Shown one piece after another: positions 33,301-40,695 of a stretch of 64,000 nt of DNA. The position numbers and the translations under genes were made by a program. Within the stretch, counting starts at the first letter, position 1, and every line of letters begins with the position of its first letter. The DNA is from Lentzea terrae (GTDB taxonomy: Bacteria > Actinomycetota > Actinomycetes > Mycobacteriales > Pseudonocardiaceae): the NCBI RefSeq assembly GCF_003265345.1, contig NZ_QFWW01000024.1, forward strand, positions 60,679-124,678, written 5' to 3'. The notes under the pieces are model-generated. The model worked only from the letters and a program-made list of their open reading frames with translations, made no database searches and had not been told where the DNA came from.

Positions 33301-34033
33301 TCGCGGCGACGTGGGTGCCGTGGCCGTGGCGGTCGGTGACGTCCGGCTCGTCGGAGAAGTTCTCCGCCGCGGTGATCTTCCCGGCGACGTCCGGGTGGTT
33401 CGCGTCGATGCCGGTGTCCACGACGCCGACCGTGACGTCCCGGCCGTCCAGGCCCGCGGCCCAGGCTTCCGGCGCGCCGATCTGCTTGGTGGTCTGGTCG
33501 AGCGCGATCCTGACCGGGCGGTCGTACTGCACCCGCACGCCGGACTTCGCGCTCATGTCGAGCGAACTCCAGAACTCCCGCGCTTTCGCCTTCTCGACCC
33601 GGATGCCGGACGCGTTGAGGCTGCCGATCCGGGTGTGCGCGTTCGCCGAGAAGGCGCCGCTCATCAGGACCGGAACCGCGGTGGTGCGGTCGTCGGACTG
33701 ACCGGTGCGCACGAGCTCGGTGACGTTGAAGAGCATGCGTTCGACGGTGCCCGACGTGATGGCACCCATCGCGTCCGACGGGTAGACGTGCAGACCTTTG
33801 GCCGTCGTCATGATGTGGAAGATCGGTTCCTCGCCGTTCCTCGGCGCAGCGTGGATCTGGGCGAACTTCCGCCCGTCCGAACGTTCGGTGTAGTGCACGA
33901 CATCACCGGTGATGAGCGTGATTCGGTGCGAGGCCTCGGAGGTCTGCGTCGGCGGCGATGGTGGCGCGGCGGACGCGGGTGGTGCGGCCAGCGTCGCGGC
34001 GGCGATGGCAAGTGCCAGAACTTGTCGAATCAC
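30299..34033 (-). CDS. Very large secreted S8 subtilisin-like protease
   Basis: A 1244-aa exported serine protease. A Sec signal (about 1-23) and a propeptide (about 35-175) are followed by the S8 catalytic domain with Asp206 (GVVDTGIDANHPDV), His238 (HGHGTHVAATVAG), oxyanion Asn334 (AAGNNGP) and Ser414 (GTSMATPHVAGAA). About 770 residues of beta-rich C-terminal repeats and accessory domains follow, ending in an Ig-like domain (VQWSVDDGRTWRQAA). GGAGG lies 6 nt before the GTG at 34033, so I prefer it to the GTG at 34045. Two lamin-tail proteins lie upstream on the same strand. Confidence 0.9.
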   Translation of the reverse strand: MIRQVLALAIAAATLAAPPASAAPPSPPTQTSEASHRITLITGDVVHYTERSDGRKFAQIHAAPRNGEEPIFHIMTTAKGLHVYPSDAMGAITSGTVERMLFNVTELVRTGQSDDRTTAVPVLMSGAFSANAHTRIGSLNASGIRVEKAKAREFWSSLDMSAKSGVRVQYDRPVRIALDQTTKQIGAPEAWAAGLDGRDVTVGVVDTGIDANHPDVAGKITAAENFSDEPDVTDRHGHGTHVAATVAGTGQASGGKYKGVAPAAKLVIAKVFNGAGEAETSQVLAGIEWAARSGAKIVNLSLGGEVTDGTDELSALVDRLSAETGALFVVAAGNNGPAGRSVTSPGAATSALTVGAVDRQNKLAPFSSTGPRIGDAHVKPEINAPGVGVVAAKAAGTNMGAPVGDHHTAASGTSMATPHVAGAAALLAQQHPDWNAQTLKNALVTSAADVGMQWYEQGAGRLDVAKAIKQKSTATASASFGRYERGPRGALTRELQYVNDSGTPLHLDLTTSIKGWDGKSTTGFKLSTTRLSIAAHGTATAQLTLDPEVGPAGVYGGVVTATGGGVSLRTPVSVYEAPQTFPVSVHVRDAAGRPPAPALGQLIDDSNGGDDVNDPFDETTSFYFDVVNGEGVANVPSGRYSAVTWATENTAGLRRWSALAAPEVTVTGAANVSLDAQQTVPIEVVAPGPVEQRDRTVTLRRVVPAEGEKLPLITEIAAALGTAPWEVRATPAAAAKKGAISLQDNVTLQSATVTATAGGRTLGTDGDVAVLSAKWAGTRDLTIGGDTALVKIKPDTPANMVRAANTAATAAAQAGKKAMLSYVDAPGALPLTGLSSTALPSLSLSNADGEFVAKQTAVKLAVRPSPEAVYNLSFLDANGIPSDHRRTVDPAKLVKRPTSYHADKSGLTVQKTWYPFPTGLWQTQVLRGTTFTPPAAWTEYIGPGDDRIVWKRHVTLSGLDAKGQRAAMTMFQENVIREGAAPATERWFAGPMHSTAIELQSDHPARYPAANGSWRQLCSNCRAGDTFVPALQWTDDNPGHYTNPYQNSKFFTTTKVRLFRGDTEIPANSEPLAFYPTFRMAPEKAAYRLEAVETHTPGAVTGAVNPVLFTLAPRTETTWTFQSHRSQNPPPLGYSCHAGEVTCQFQPLIRLRHDLPLDLTNSAPAGKPFVYHVHASNSAPITLVKVQWSVDDGRTWRQAATQPSGDRWQVTIDSPTGDVWLRTEARDGAGNTVTQTMQKAFRTH

Positions 34034-34143
34034 GGCGCCCTCCACGGTGATCAGGTCACAGCAGGATGAGGGGCCGGAATTCGTTGGGAAACAGGGATAA
34101 GCGGCGGTTAGTCGCCGTTGGCGACTTCACGCCACACGCGGAG

Positions 34144-34179
34144 GTGCCCAGGCCGCCGGGGGAGTGGCGGCCTGGGCAC
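34144..34179 (-). terminator. Perfect 14-bp terminator hairpin
   Basis: GTGCCCAGGCCGCC pairs perfectly with GGCGGCCTGGGCAC around an 8-nt loop, 36 bp past the stop of the lamin-tail gene at 34215. No T-run. A smaller hairpin (AGTCGCC/GGCGACT) sits near 34110-34126, before the subtilase start. Confidence 0.75.
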
Positions 34180-34214
34180 GTGAGTGCACCCGCTTGACGG
34201 TCAGAGCGAGTTGA

Positions 34215-34850
34215 TCAGAACGAGCGTTCCTGCAGCGAGAAGTCACGCTGGTTGTTGTTGGTGTCCTGGTTCAGCAGGTTGCGCGTGTTCGAGCCGTTGA
34301 GCTGCGCGGTACGCATGTTCTCGGGCTGCGCGTGGACGCCTTCCTTGGGTGCGGTGACGGCGGCCGAGAACGCGACGCCGTCGATCTTGAACGCCGTCGG
34401 GGCGGCGCTGCCGAAGATCGCGACACCACCGTGGGTCGGGATGCCGTCCTCGCCCTGGAATCGCACCGGAAGAACGTTCGGGGTGGAGACGGTGCCGGAG
34501 AACTCCGCACCGGTCAGCACGAGGCTGCTGCCCACGTTGTTCGCCGGCTGCAGCACGATCGACTCACCGAGCGCGTCCGTCAGCGGGATCGTCTGGATGA
34601 CCTCGTTGCGCTGGTTGTAGATCTTGATGACCCAGTTGACCAGGTCGATCTGCTGCGACGTGGTGTTGATGATCTCGATGGCCTCGTCGAGCTGGCCGTT
34701 GGGGCCCATCGTCGAAACCTCGTTGATCAGGACTACCGGGAGCTGCATGACCTCGGGAGCCTCGGGCTCCTCGGCGGCCGTCGCCAGACCCGCGAACGCG
34801 ATGGTGCTCGCGATTGCGAGTGCAGCGGCTCCACTCAGCAGTCGACGCAT
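34215..34850 (-). CDS. Secreted lamin-tail-domain protein
   Basis: A 211-aa exported protein: Sec signal (about 1-26, ending ATAAEEPEAP), then a lamin-tail/LTD beta-sandwich (VVLINEVSTMGPNGQLDEAIEIINTTSQQIDLVNWVIKI...). LTD domains in bacterial secreted proteins are thought to mediate binding or anchoring. The C terminus (QLNGSNTRNLLNQDTNNNQRDFS) is Asn/Gln-rich. It has its own strong terminator. A second LTD protein lies just upstream on the same strand. Confidence 0.75.
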   Translation of the reverse strand: MRRLLSGAAALAIASTIAFAGLATAAEEPEAPEVMQLPVVLINEVSTMGPNGQLDEAIEIINTTSQQIDLVNWVIKIYNQRNEVIQTIPLTDALGESIVLQPANNVGSSLVLTGAEFSGTVSTPNVLPVRFQGEDGIPTHGGVAIFGSAAPTAFKIDGVAFSAAVTAPKEGVHAQPENMRTAQLNGSNTRNLLNQDTNNNQRDFSLQERSF

Positions 34851-34978
34851 TGTCTTGTCCCTTCGAGAAGTGAATTCGGGGTATTTCTCGCAGACGGCAC
34901 TTCTGGCTGGGGAGAACAGCCTGTCTTGCCGCCGGGACTGACTTTGCTCGCATTCGTTCGGGCTCGAAAGGGGCCATT

Positions 34979-35506
34979 TCAGATAGGTTTCAGATTATTT
35001 TCGCCAGGAGACGGAATTTGGCAGGTGAAGTCGATCGAGTTACGATCCGTGTCCCGCGAGTCTCCGTCGCGGCCCAGCGCGGAATCTGCACACGGCCGCG
35101 CAGCGCCGTCTTCGCTGCACGGCGAGGGGGAGCTCAGTCCGACGCTGTCCGCGTGCGCCCCGTACCGGTTTCGGGCGATTACCCCGGTGCCCTCCACGGC
35201 GCCCACCACGAGACCGTTCGGCACCGTGCCGCTGAACGCGCTGCCGACTATCACGAAGTATTCACCCGGAGGCAGCACGCTGTTGGGTGGGATGGTGGCG
35301 AGGATTCGCGGGGTGCGGCCCGCGCACGTCTGGAGCTGCCATCCTCCGACGTCTGTCGTGGTAGAGCCGGTGTTGCGCAGTTCTACGAATCCGCTCGGCC
35401 CGAGTGAGATCTCGTTCACTTTCACAGGGGAAACCCCCGGTGAACTGCCGAACGTGCTACCGGCAAGTAACAGCAACGTTCCAACGGTGTTCACAAAGAT
35501 TGCCAC
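34979..35506 (-). CDS. Second lamin-tail-domain protein
   Basis: About 175 aa from the GTG at 35506: a hydrophobic start (VAIFVNTVGTLLLLAGSTFG) that could be a signal peptide, then an LTD domain (VKVNEISLGPSGFVELRNTGSTTTDVGGWQLQTC, then LPPGEYFVIVG). Three Cys pairs suggest disulfides. An ATG at 35551 would place the N terminus inside a perfect hairpin, so I reject it; no Shine-Dalgarno is visible for either start. It is a likely diverged neighbour of the LTD protein at 34215. Confidence 0.65.
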   Translation of the reverse strand: MAIFVNTVGTLLLLAGSTFGSSPGVSPVKVNEISLGPSGFVELRNTGSTTTDVGGWQLQTCAGRTPRILATIPPNSVLPPGEYFVIVGSAFSGTVPNGLVVGAVEGTGVIARNRYGAHADSVGLSSPSPCSEDGAARPCADSALGRDGDSRDTDRNSIDFTCQIPSPGENNLKPI

Positions 35507-35519
35507 ATCAACGCAGTCT

Positions 35520-35549
35520 GGCCCCCTGTGCGCGAGGGCACAGGGGGCC
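35520..35549. terminator. Perfect 12-bp hairpin, first of a run of three
   Basis: GGCCCCCTGTGC pairs with GCACAGGGGGCC around a 6-nt loop, 14 bp upstream of the proposed start of the lamin-tail gene at 34979. It is a strong bidirectional terminator candidate. Confidence 0.65.
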
Positions 35550-35577
35550 AAAGGTCCTTACCACCTGGGACTTGTGG

Positions 35578-35630
35578 GAGGGCCGTGCCACGGCGTGCCC
35601 CTAGGGGAGTGTCACAGTGGCACGGCCCTC
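35578..35630. terminator. Perfect 14-bp hairpin with nested palindrome, second of three
   Basis: GAGGGCCGTGCCAC (35578-35591) pairs with GTGGCACGGCCCTC (35617-35630); the loop contains the palindrome CCCCTAGGGG. On the + strand it is followed by TCTCTTTCTT, a pyrimidine tract. Confidence 0.65.
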
Positions 35631-35644
35631 TCTCTTTCTTGCGG

Positions 35645-35671
35645 GCGGGCAGACCCCTGCCGTCTGCCCGC
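35645..35671. terminator. Perfect 10-bp hairpin, third of three
   Basis: GCGGGCAGAC pairs with GTCTGCCCGC around a 7-nt loop, 7 bp beyond the stop of the HTH gene at 35678. It is the probable terminator of that gene. Confidence 0.65.
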
Positions 35672-35677
35672 GCTCCG

Positions 35678-35986
35678 CTAGTGGGAGTGGTCCTCGTTGC
35701 GTGTCCTGCGAGATTCCCGTTCGAGCACTGCTGCCCGGTCGACCTCGGCGTGCGGCACATCGAGCGCCGCGCTGATCCAGGCACGCCAGTAGGGGCCGGG
35801 AATGCGTTTACCGCGTTCCCATCTCGACACTTCTTCACGGGTGACGCTGTCATTTTGTGAGATCTCGCACAACAGGTCCGCGAGTTCGCGCTGGGTGAGG
35901 CCCTGCTCTCGCCGTGCCTGAGGAATCAAGGCGGTAATCGGCGGGGTGTCCTGGTGCTCGTGGGCTTGACGGACTGCCTTGAGCAC
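35678..35986 (-). CDS. Small helix-turn-helix (XRE) protein
   Basis: A 102-aa single-domain regulator: TALIPQARREQGLTQRELADLL (about 18-39), a longer than usual loop, then TREEVSRWERGKRIPGPYWRAWISAALDV. The RWERGKRIPGPYWR block is typical of actinomycete XRE proteins. The GTG at 35986 is preceded by GGAG at 7 nt; longer starts run through non-conserved sequence. The C terminus is basic then His-rich. The gap from 35987 to 36240 shows no other gene. Confidence 0.72.
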   Translation of the reverse strand: MLKAVRQAHEHQDTPPITALIPQARREQGLTQRELADLLCEISQNDSVTREEVSRWERGKRIPGPYWRAWISAALDVPHAEVDRAAVLERESRRTRNEDHSH

Positions 35987-36109
35987 TGTTCTGCTCCGTT
36001 TCGGTGAGATGGCGGGTGCGACATCCACCCTGCCGCAGAACCTCGAAGTTCGGTCCGTGCAATGCGGTGATACCGGCGGTCGTTGAAAGTTCGCGTACCA
36101 CTGGAATCG

Positions 36110-36119
36110 TCCGATCGGA
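36110..36119. promoter_or_regulatory. Candidate autoregulator operator
   Basis: TCCGATCGGA is a perfect 10-bp palindrome about 120 bp before the SnoaL-like gene. Its flanks (GGAATCG left, TGTTTGG right) loosely recall gamma-butyrolactone receptor elements. It would be the autoregulatory site of the TetR at 36648. Confidence 0.3.
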
Positions 36120-36240
36120 TGTTTGGGTGAAACGCAACTGGGCCAATGGGGTGGGCGCACTCTCAATGTTCGCCCCTCGCTAGTGTAAGCACGACCGGGA
36201 TCGTTGCGGCGGCAATGACCGGGATGAGAAGGTGGAGAAA

Positions 36241-36651
36241 ATGCTCTCGACGGTCGAAGTGGTGCAGGTGTTCCTTGCGCGGCTCGCGGCGCAGGACGCA
36301 CCGGGCATCGCGCGGTTGTGCGCACCGACCGTGGAATGGGAGGCGCCCGACCTGAACGGCGTCCGATGGGCACCGGGCCCGCGAACACAGCGCGAGGTCG
36401 AGTCCCAGTTCCTGACCCTGTTCGCCACGTTCGACCTGGAGCAGCTCTCGGTGCGCCAGGTGATCGTCGACGGAGGTGACGCGGCCGTGGTCGGCTCGGC
36501 GCGCTGGCGGGTCGTCGCTACTGGTGAGTACGCGGAAGTGCGGTTCGCCGCGGTGCTCTCGGTGCACCTGGGGGAGATCGAGCAGTACTGGCAGATGCCG
36601 GACACGCTGGCCGTCGCATTGGCGACCGGTGCCGCGCAGGCCGAGGCATGA
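36241..36651 (+). CDS. SnoaL-like/ketosteroid-isomerase-fold protein
   Basis: A 136-aa NTF2-fold protein (STVEVVQVFLARLAAQDAPGIARLCAPTVEWEAP, then VVVGSARWRVVATGEYAEVRF and VHLGEIEQYWQMPD). It could be an isomerase, cyclase or ligand-binding protein. Start: ATG at 36241 with GGTGGAG, or GTG at 36232. Its stop overlaps the next start as ATGA, so it is coupled to a gamma-butyrolactone-receptor-like TetR, which suggests a role in signalling or secondary metabolism. Confidence 0.7.
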   Translation: MLSTVEVVQVFLARLAAQDAPGIARLCAPTVEWEAPDLNGVRWAPGPRTQREVESQFLTLFATFDLEQLSVRQVIVDGGDAAVVGSARWRVVATGEYAEVRFAAVLSVHLGEIEQYWQMPDTLAVALATGAAQAEA

Positions 36652-37265
36652 GCGTCAAAAGAGAGAGATCGACGCGGACGCGGGCGAAGCTCATGCGTGC
36701 CGCGGCGGAGGTGTTCGACCGCGACGGGTTCGCGGGCTCCAGCCTCACCGCCGTGTGCGCGCGGGCCGACGTGTCCAAGGGCGCGCTCTACTGCCACTTC
36801 CGCTCCAAGGAAGCGCTCGGCGTCGCGATCATCGAGGAACAGTCCCTGCTGTGGCACCGGTTGCGCGACGAGCAGCTCGACGTCGAGGCGGCGCCGATGC
36901 AGGCGCTGGTCGACATGTCGTTCGAGTTCGTCCGCAGGCTCGACACCGACCTCACCGTCCGGGTGAGCTCGAAGCTTTTGCGGGAGGCGGTGTTCTTCGA
37001 CGTCGCGGCCGCCGCGCAGGTCGTCGGCTGGATCGCCGTCGTGCGGGAGGTGCTGTCGCTGGCGCAGGAACGCGGTGAGCTGCGGCCGGAGGTGAACGTG
37101 CGGCACGCCGCCGAGCAGATGGTCGCGGAGTTCCTCGGGCTGCAGTTCGTGACCCAGGCGTTGAGCGGCGGCACGGACCTGCGTGCCCGGCTCGCCCGCA
37201 CGTGGAGGGCGTCGTCCGGCTGTCTGGTGACATCTGACGTGTACGAGAAGTTGCGCTTCGAGTGA
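36648..37265 (+). CDS. ScbR/ArpA-like TetR regulator
   Basis: A 205-aa TetR-family protein. The HTH (TRAKLMRAAAEVFDRDGFAG, then SSLTAVCARADVSKGALYCHFRSKEAL) closely resembles gamma-butyrolactone receptors of the ScbR/ArpA type, and the length and helical C terminus fit. It overlaps the SnoaL-like gene as ATGA. An ATP-grasp gene follows 98 bp later, across an inverted repeat. No AfsA-type butyrolactone synthase is in the window, so the ligand may come from elsewhere or the protein may be a pseudo-receptor. Confidence 0.78.
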   Translation: MSVKRERSTRTRAKLMRAAAEVFDRDGFAGSSLTAVCARADVSKGALYCHFRSKEALGVAIIEEQSLLWHRLRDEQLDVEAAPMQALVDMSFEFVRRLDTDLTVRVSSKLLREAVFFDVAAAAQVVGWIAVVREVLSLAQERGELRPEVNVRHAAEQMVAEFLGLQFVTQALSGGTDLRARLARTWRASSGCLVTSDVYEKLRFE

Positions 37266-37270
37266 CGGTC

Positions 37271-37289
37271 GTCTCGACCCAATCGAGAC
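37271..37289. promoter_or_regulatory. Inverted repeat between tetR and the ATP-grasp gene
   Basis: GTCTCGA and TCGAGAC flank a 5-nt spacer, 5 bp after the tetR stop and 74 bp before the ATP-grasp start. It could be a terminator or a TetR operator. Confidence 0.4.
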
Positions 37290-37363
37290 AGGAATGCCTG
37301 GTCACGCCACTGCTGTTGTGCTCCTCGTTCGGCAAGTTTCTTTACGATCTTGGAGGAGCAGCG

Positions 37364-38596
37364 GTGGCGAGCATCGTCGTGGTGGATCCGTATTCGGCCG
37401 GCAAGGGCATCGCGCCCGCGTTCGCCGATCGTGGCGTTGACGCGATCGCGGTGCTGACGACGCCGGAACCACCCGCCGGCCTCGCCAAGTCGTGGATCCC
37501 GGAGAACTACCGGGAGGTCCACGTCCTGAGCGATCTCGACGACCTCGCCGCGAAGCTGGCCGTCCACGAGCCGATCGCCGTCGTGCCGGGCACCGAGACC
37601 GGTGTCGAGACCGCGGAGGCGCTGTCCGAGCTGATCGCGCCCGGCCGCTCGAACGTGCTGTCGCTGTCGTCCGCGCGACGAGACAAGTGGCAGATGGCCG
37701 TGGCGCTGCGGTCGGCCGACGTCCCGCACCTGCGCCAGATCAGCTCCGACAACGCCGACGAGGTGGCCGCGTGGCTGCGCCGGGAGGGGTTGGAGGGCGC
37801 GCCGATCGTGCTGAAGCCGCAGGAGAGCGGCGGCACCGACGACGTGTTCGTCGCGCAGCCCGGCGACGACTGGCGGGCCAAGTTCGGCCGGATCCTCGGC
37901 AGCGTCAACAAGCTGAACATCCGCAACGACCGCGTGCTCGTGCAGGAGCTCGCGCTCGGCACCGAGTACGAGGTCGACACCTACTCGATCGACGGCCACC
38001 ACGGCCTGGCCGCGGTCTGGCGCTACGCCAAGGAGTGCCGCGGCGACCGGCTCGGCATCTACCTGTCCAACACGCTCGTGGCCGACGACGAGCCGGTGGT
38101 CGACGTGCTGTTCGACTACGTGTGCCAGGTGCTGGACGCGACCGGTGTGCGCAACGGGCCGGCGCACGTCGAGGTGATGATCACTTCGGACGGCCCGCGG
38201 TTGATCGAGATCGGCGCGCGGCTGGCCGGTGCCGAGCAGCAGGAGCTCACCATGATCGGCGCGCGCGAGAGTCAGATCACCCGAATGGTCCGCCACCGAG
38301 TGGATGACTCCGCTGACGTGTCGCGCTACACGCAGCACCAGCACGTGAAGTCGGTCTACCTGTCCTCACCCGCGGCCGGTGAGCTCGGCAACGCGGTGCG
38401 GTTCGACTCGCTTCCGGAGCTGCTGCCCACCTTCCAGCGCGCCGTGCTGCCGTATCGCGAAGGTTCGCAGGTACCGCGCACGGAAGACCTCTGGACCTCT
38501 CTTGGTTACGTCGTGCTGGCGTCGACCGATATCTCATTGCTGGAACGTGACGAGGCATTGGTGCGCGAGATCGAGGCCGAGCTGATCGTAGTTTGA
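37364..38596 (+). CDS. ATP-grasp carboxylate-amine ligase
   Basis: A 410-aa ATP-grasp enzyme. An N-terminal Rossmann-like part (ASIVVVDPYSAGKGIAPAFADRG) leads to the ATP-grasp core: RDKWQMAVALRSADVPHL, then GAPIVLKPQESGGTDDVFVA and VLVQELALGTEYEVDTYS, with the metal-binding block GPAHVEVMITSDGPRLIEIGARLAG. It resembles the L-amino-acid ligase/BacD and peptide-coupling group, forming an amide through an acyl phosphate. GGAGGA lies 6 nt before the GTG at 37364. Linkage to a butyrolactone-type receptor suggests a small peptide product under population or developmental control. Confidence 0.82.
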   Translation: MASIVVVDPYSAGKGIAPAFADRGVDAIAVLTTPEPPAGLAKSWIPENYREVHVLSDLDDLAAKLAVHEPIAVVPGTETGVETAEALSELIAPGRSNVLSLSSARRDKWQMAVALRSADVPHLRQISSDNADEVAAWLRREGLEGAPIVLKPQESGGTDDVFVAQPGDDWRAKFGRILGSVNKLNIRNDRVLVQELALGTEYEVDTYSIDGHHGLAAVWRYAKECRGDRLGIYLSNTLVADDEPVVDVLFDYVCQVLDATGVRNGPAHVEVMITSDGPRLIEIGARLAGAEQQELTMIGARESQITRMVRHRVDDSADVSRYTQHQHVKSVYLSSPAAGELGNAVRFDSLPELLPTFQRAVLPYREGSQVPRTEDLWTSLGYVVLASTDISLLERDEALVREIEAELIVV

Positions 38597-38665
38597 TCTT
38601 CAGGTCGGCCGGGTAGCCGGAATTCCACGCGACCCGTTAGGTTGCTGCGCGACGAGCGGAGGCCC

Positions 38666-39937
38666 ATGAGCGAACCTTGGGACGGCGACCTGACCGGGAC
38701 GGTGATCGATGACCGGTATGTCGTCGGCTCGTTGCTCGGCGCTGGTGGCATGGCCGAGGTGTACCGCGCGTACGACCGCTCGTCGACGTCCTCGGTCGCC
38801 ATCAAGATCTTCAGCGGGCCCGGTCTGCCGGACGACGAGCTGAGGCTGCAACGCGAGGCGACCATGCTGTCGTCGGTGGAGTGCCCGGGCCTCATCCCCG
38901 TGTACGCGTCCGGGACCGTGTCGCACCGCCCGTACTTCGTGATGCGTGAGATCACCGGCGGCACGCTGCGCCAGCGCATGCGCGAGCCGTTGCCACCCCG
39001 GTTCGTCGCGCGGATCGGCGGCCAGATCGCGGCCGTGCTCGACCACGTGCACGGGCTGGGCGTGGTGCACCGCGACATCAAGCCGTCCAACATCCTGCTC
39101 GACGACGCGGAGAAGCAGGCCTACCTCGCGGACTTCGGCCTCGCGCTGATCGCCGAGGTGACGCGGGTGACGACGTCCGGGATGCTGGTCGGCACCGCCG
39201 GGTACCTGTCGCCGGAGCAGGTGAAAGGCGCGACCGTCGGGCCCGCCGCCGACGTGTACTCGCTCGGGCTGGTGCTGCTGGAATGCCTGACCGGGCGGTC
39301 CGAGTACCCCGGTGGTGACGCCGAGGCCGCACTTGCCCGGTTGGCGCGGTCGCCGCGGATTCCGATCGACCTGCCGTTGGCTTGGGTGTCGTTGTTGTCG
39401 GCGATGACCGACATGGACCCGTCTCGCCGGCCTACTGCTGCTCAGTGCGCACGGTCGCTGTCGGCCGCTCATGAGGCGAGCCGCGGGTTGCCGGCGTTGT
39501 TGCCGGGCGCCGCGGTCGCCGATGCTCCTTCGGCTCCTGCCGAGGTGCCTCGGCCGCGGCGGGGCAAGCGTTTGGCGATCACCGGGGCGGCTGCGGCGGC
39601 GGTAGCGGCGGTAGCGGTCGCGGTGGCGAACCTGGGTGGTGGCGGAGGAGAGGCGCCTGCTGCCGACGAGCGTCCCTTGCCAGGGCCTTCGACTCAGGTG
39701 ATCACGGTGGGGCCGTCCACGGTGACGGTGACGCAGACGCCTGCTGCGCCTGGGGCACCGCTGCCGGGGACTTCGGTGCCTGGGTCGTCGGTGACGAGCA
39801 GTGTTGAGACTTCGGACGCTGCGGACTCGAGTGTGGTGCCGACGCAGGAGCCGACGAAGACCGTGGAACCGACGCGGCCGAGCAAGGATCGGGACCCCGG
39901 CAGGCCGACGAAGAAGTCCGACGGCGCGAAGCCGTGA
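38666..39937 (+). CDS. Transmembrane Ser/Thr protein kinase
   Basis: A 423-aa Hanks-type kinase: glycine loop LGAGGMAEVYRA, ATP lysine in VAIKIF, catalytic loop VVHRDIKPSNILL, DFGLAL, and activation segment TSGMLVGTAGYLSPEQ. The kinase domain ends near 260. A single membrane segment (about 300-320) precedes a Pro/Ser/Thr-rich outer tail (about 325-423), with no PASTA or other sensor domain. GGAGG lies 4 nt before the ATG at 38666. It stands alone, so substrates are unknown; the MEDS anti-sigma-like protein nearby is a conceivable one. Confidence 0.9.
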   Translation: MSEPWDGDLTGTVIDDRYVVGSLLGAGGMAEVYRAYDRSSTSSVAIKIFSGPGLPDDELRLQREATMLSSVECPGLIPVYASGTVSHRPYFVMREITGGTLRQRMREPLPPRFVARIGGQIAAVLDHVHGLGVVHRDIKPSNILLDDAEKQAYLADFGLALIAEVTRVTTSGMLVGTAGYLSPEQVKGATVGPAADVYSLGLVLLECLTGRSEYPGGDAEAALARLARSPRIPIDLPLAWVSLLSAMTDMDPSRRPTAAQCARSLSAAHEASRGLPALLPGAAVADAPSAPAEVPRPRRGKRLAITGAAAAAVAAVAVAVANLGGGGGEAPAADERPLPGPSTQVITVGPSTVTVTQTPAAPGAPLPGTSVPGSSVTSSVETSDAADSSVVPTQEPTKTVEPTRPSKDRDPGRPTKKSDGAKP

Positions 39938-40007
39938 GCGCGCACCACACACACGAGCGCCGCCGGGTACCCCCAATTTCGATTCTAGTGAGCTGCCCTG
40001 ACAGTCC

Positions 40008-40673
40008 TCAGGCGTTCGGGTCCGTCACCTCGGCGAACGGCAGGTCGGACAGCTCCGCCCGCAACGTGTCCAGGTCCGCGTAGACCGCCGAGGCCCCGCG
40101 GTCGACCAGTTCGTCCTCGCCGAACCCGCCGGTGAGCAGCCCGATCGACGGCAGCCCCACCCGTGCGGCGGCCTCGCAGTCCCACACCGAGTCGCCGATG
40201 ACGACCGCGCGCGAGCCGTGCACCTCGCGCAGCGCCACCTGGATCAGGTCTGGCGCCGGCTTCGAGTCCTCGACGTCGTCGGACGACGTCCACGCGATGT
40301 CACCGGGGTCGAGCAGCTTCAGGTAGTGCTCGACGTGCTTGCGCTTGCCCGAGCTGGCGAGCACGACGGCCAGCCCCAGGTCGGTGGCGGCCCTGACCAG
40401 CCGGTGCGCGCCCTCGAACGGCTGGATCTCGTCGATCATCTCGTCGAAGCACCGTTCCCACGCGTCGCGCACCGCGTCGCCGTGCGCTCGCTCCACCTGG
40501 TCGCCTGCCACCGCGGCCACGAGCCGGTCGCCGCCCATGCCGATCGAGCGGTGCACCCGCCACGCGGGCACGGTGACGTCGACGCTGCGGAAGGCGCGCA
40601 GCCACGCCACCGTGTGGTGGTAGTTGGTGTCGACCAGCGTGCCGTCCACGTCGAGGACCACGGTGTTGCTCAT
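40008..40673 (-). CDS. HAD-superfamily hydrolase
   Basis: A 221-aa phosphatase-like protein with motif I VLDVDGTLVDTN (Asp nucleophile and acid), motif II VVLASSGKRKHVE, a motif III Lys in KPAPD and motif IV VIGDSVWDCEAA. The inserted cap between motifs I and II makes it a type C1 member such as phosphoglycolate phosphatase or beta-phosphoglucomutase. Substrate is not evident. The ATG at 40673 starts the conserved motif; it follows the WS/DGAT gene by 22 bp, so they may be co-transcribed. Confidence 0.85.
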   Translation of the reverse strand: MSNTVVLDVDGTLVDTNYHHTVAWLRAFRSVDVTVPAWRVHRSIGMGGDRLVAAVAGDQVERAHGDAVRDAWERCFDEMIDEIQPFEGAHRLVRAATDLGLAVVLASSGKRKHVEHYLKLLDPGDIAWTSSDDVEDSKPAPDLIQVALREVHGSRAVVIGDSVWDCEAAARVGLPSIGLLTGGFGEDELVDRGASAVYADLDTLRAELSDLPFAEVTDPNA

Positions 40674-40695
40674 GCCGTCAGGTTTGCCCGACGTC

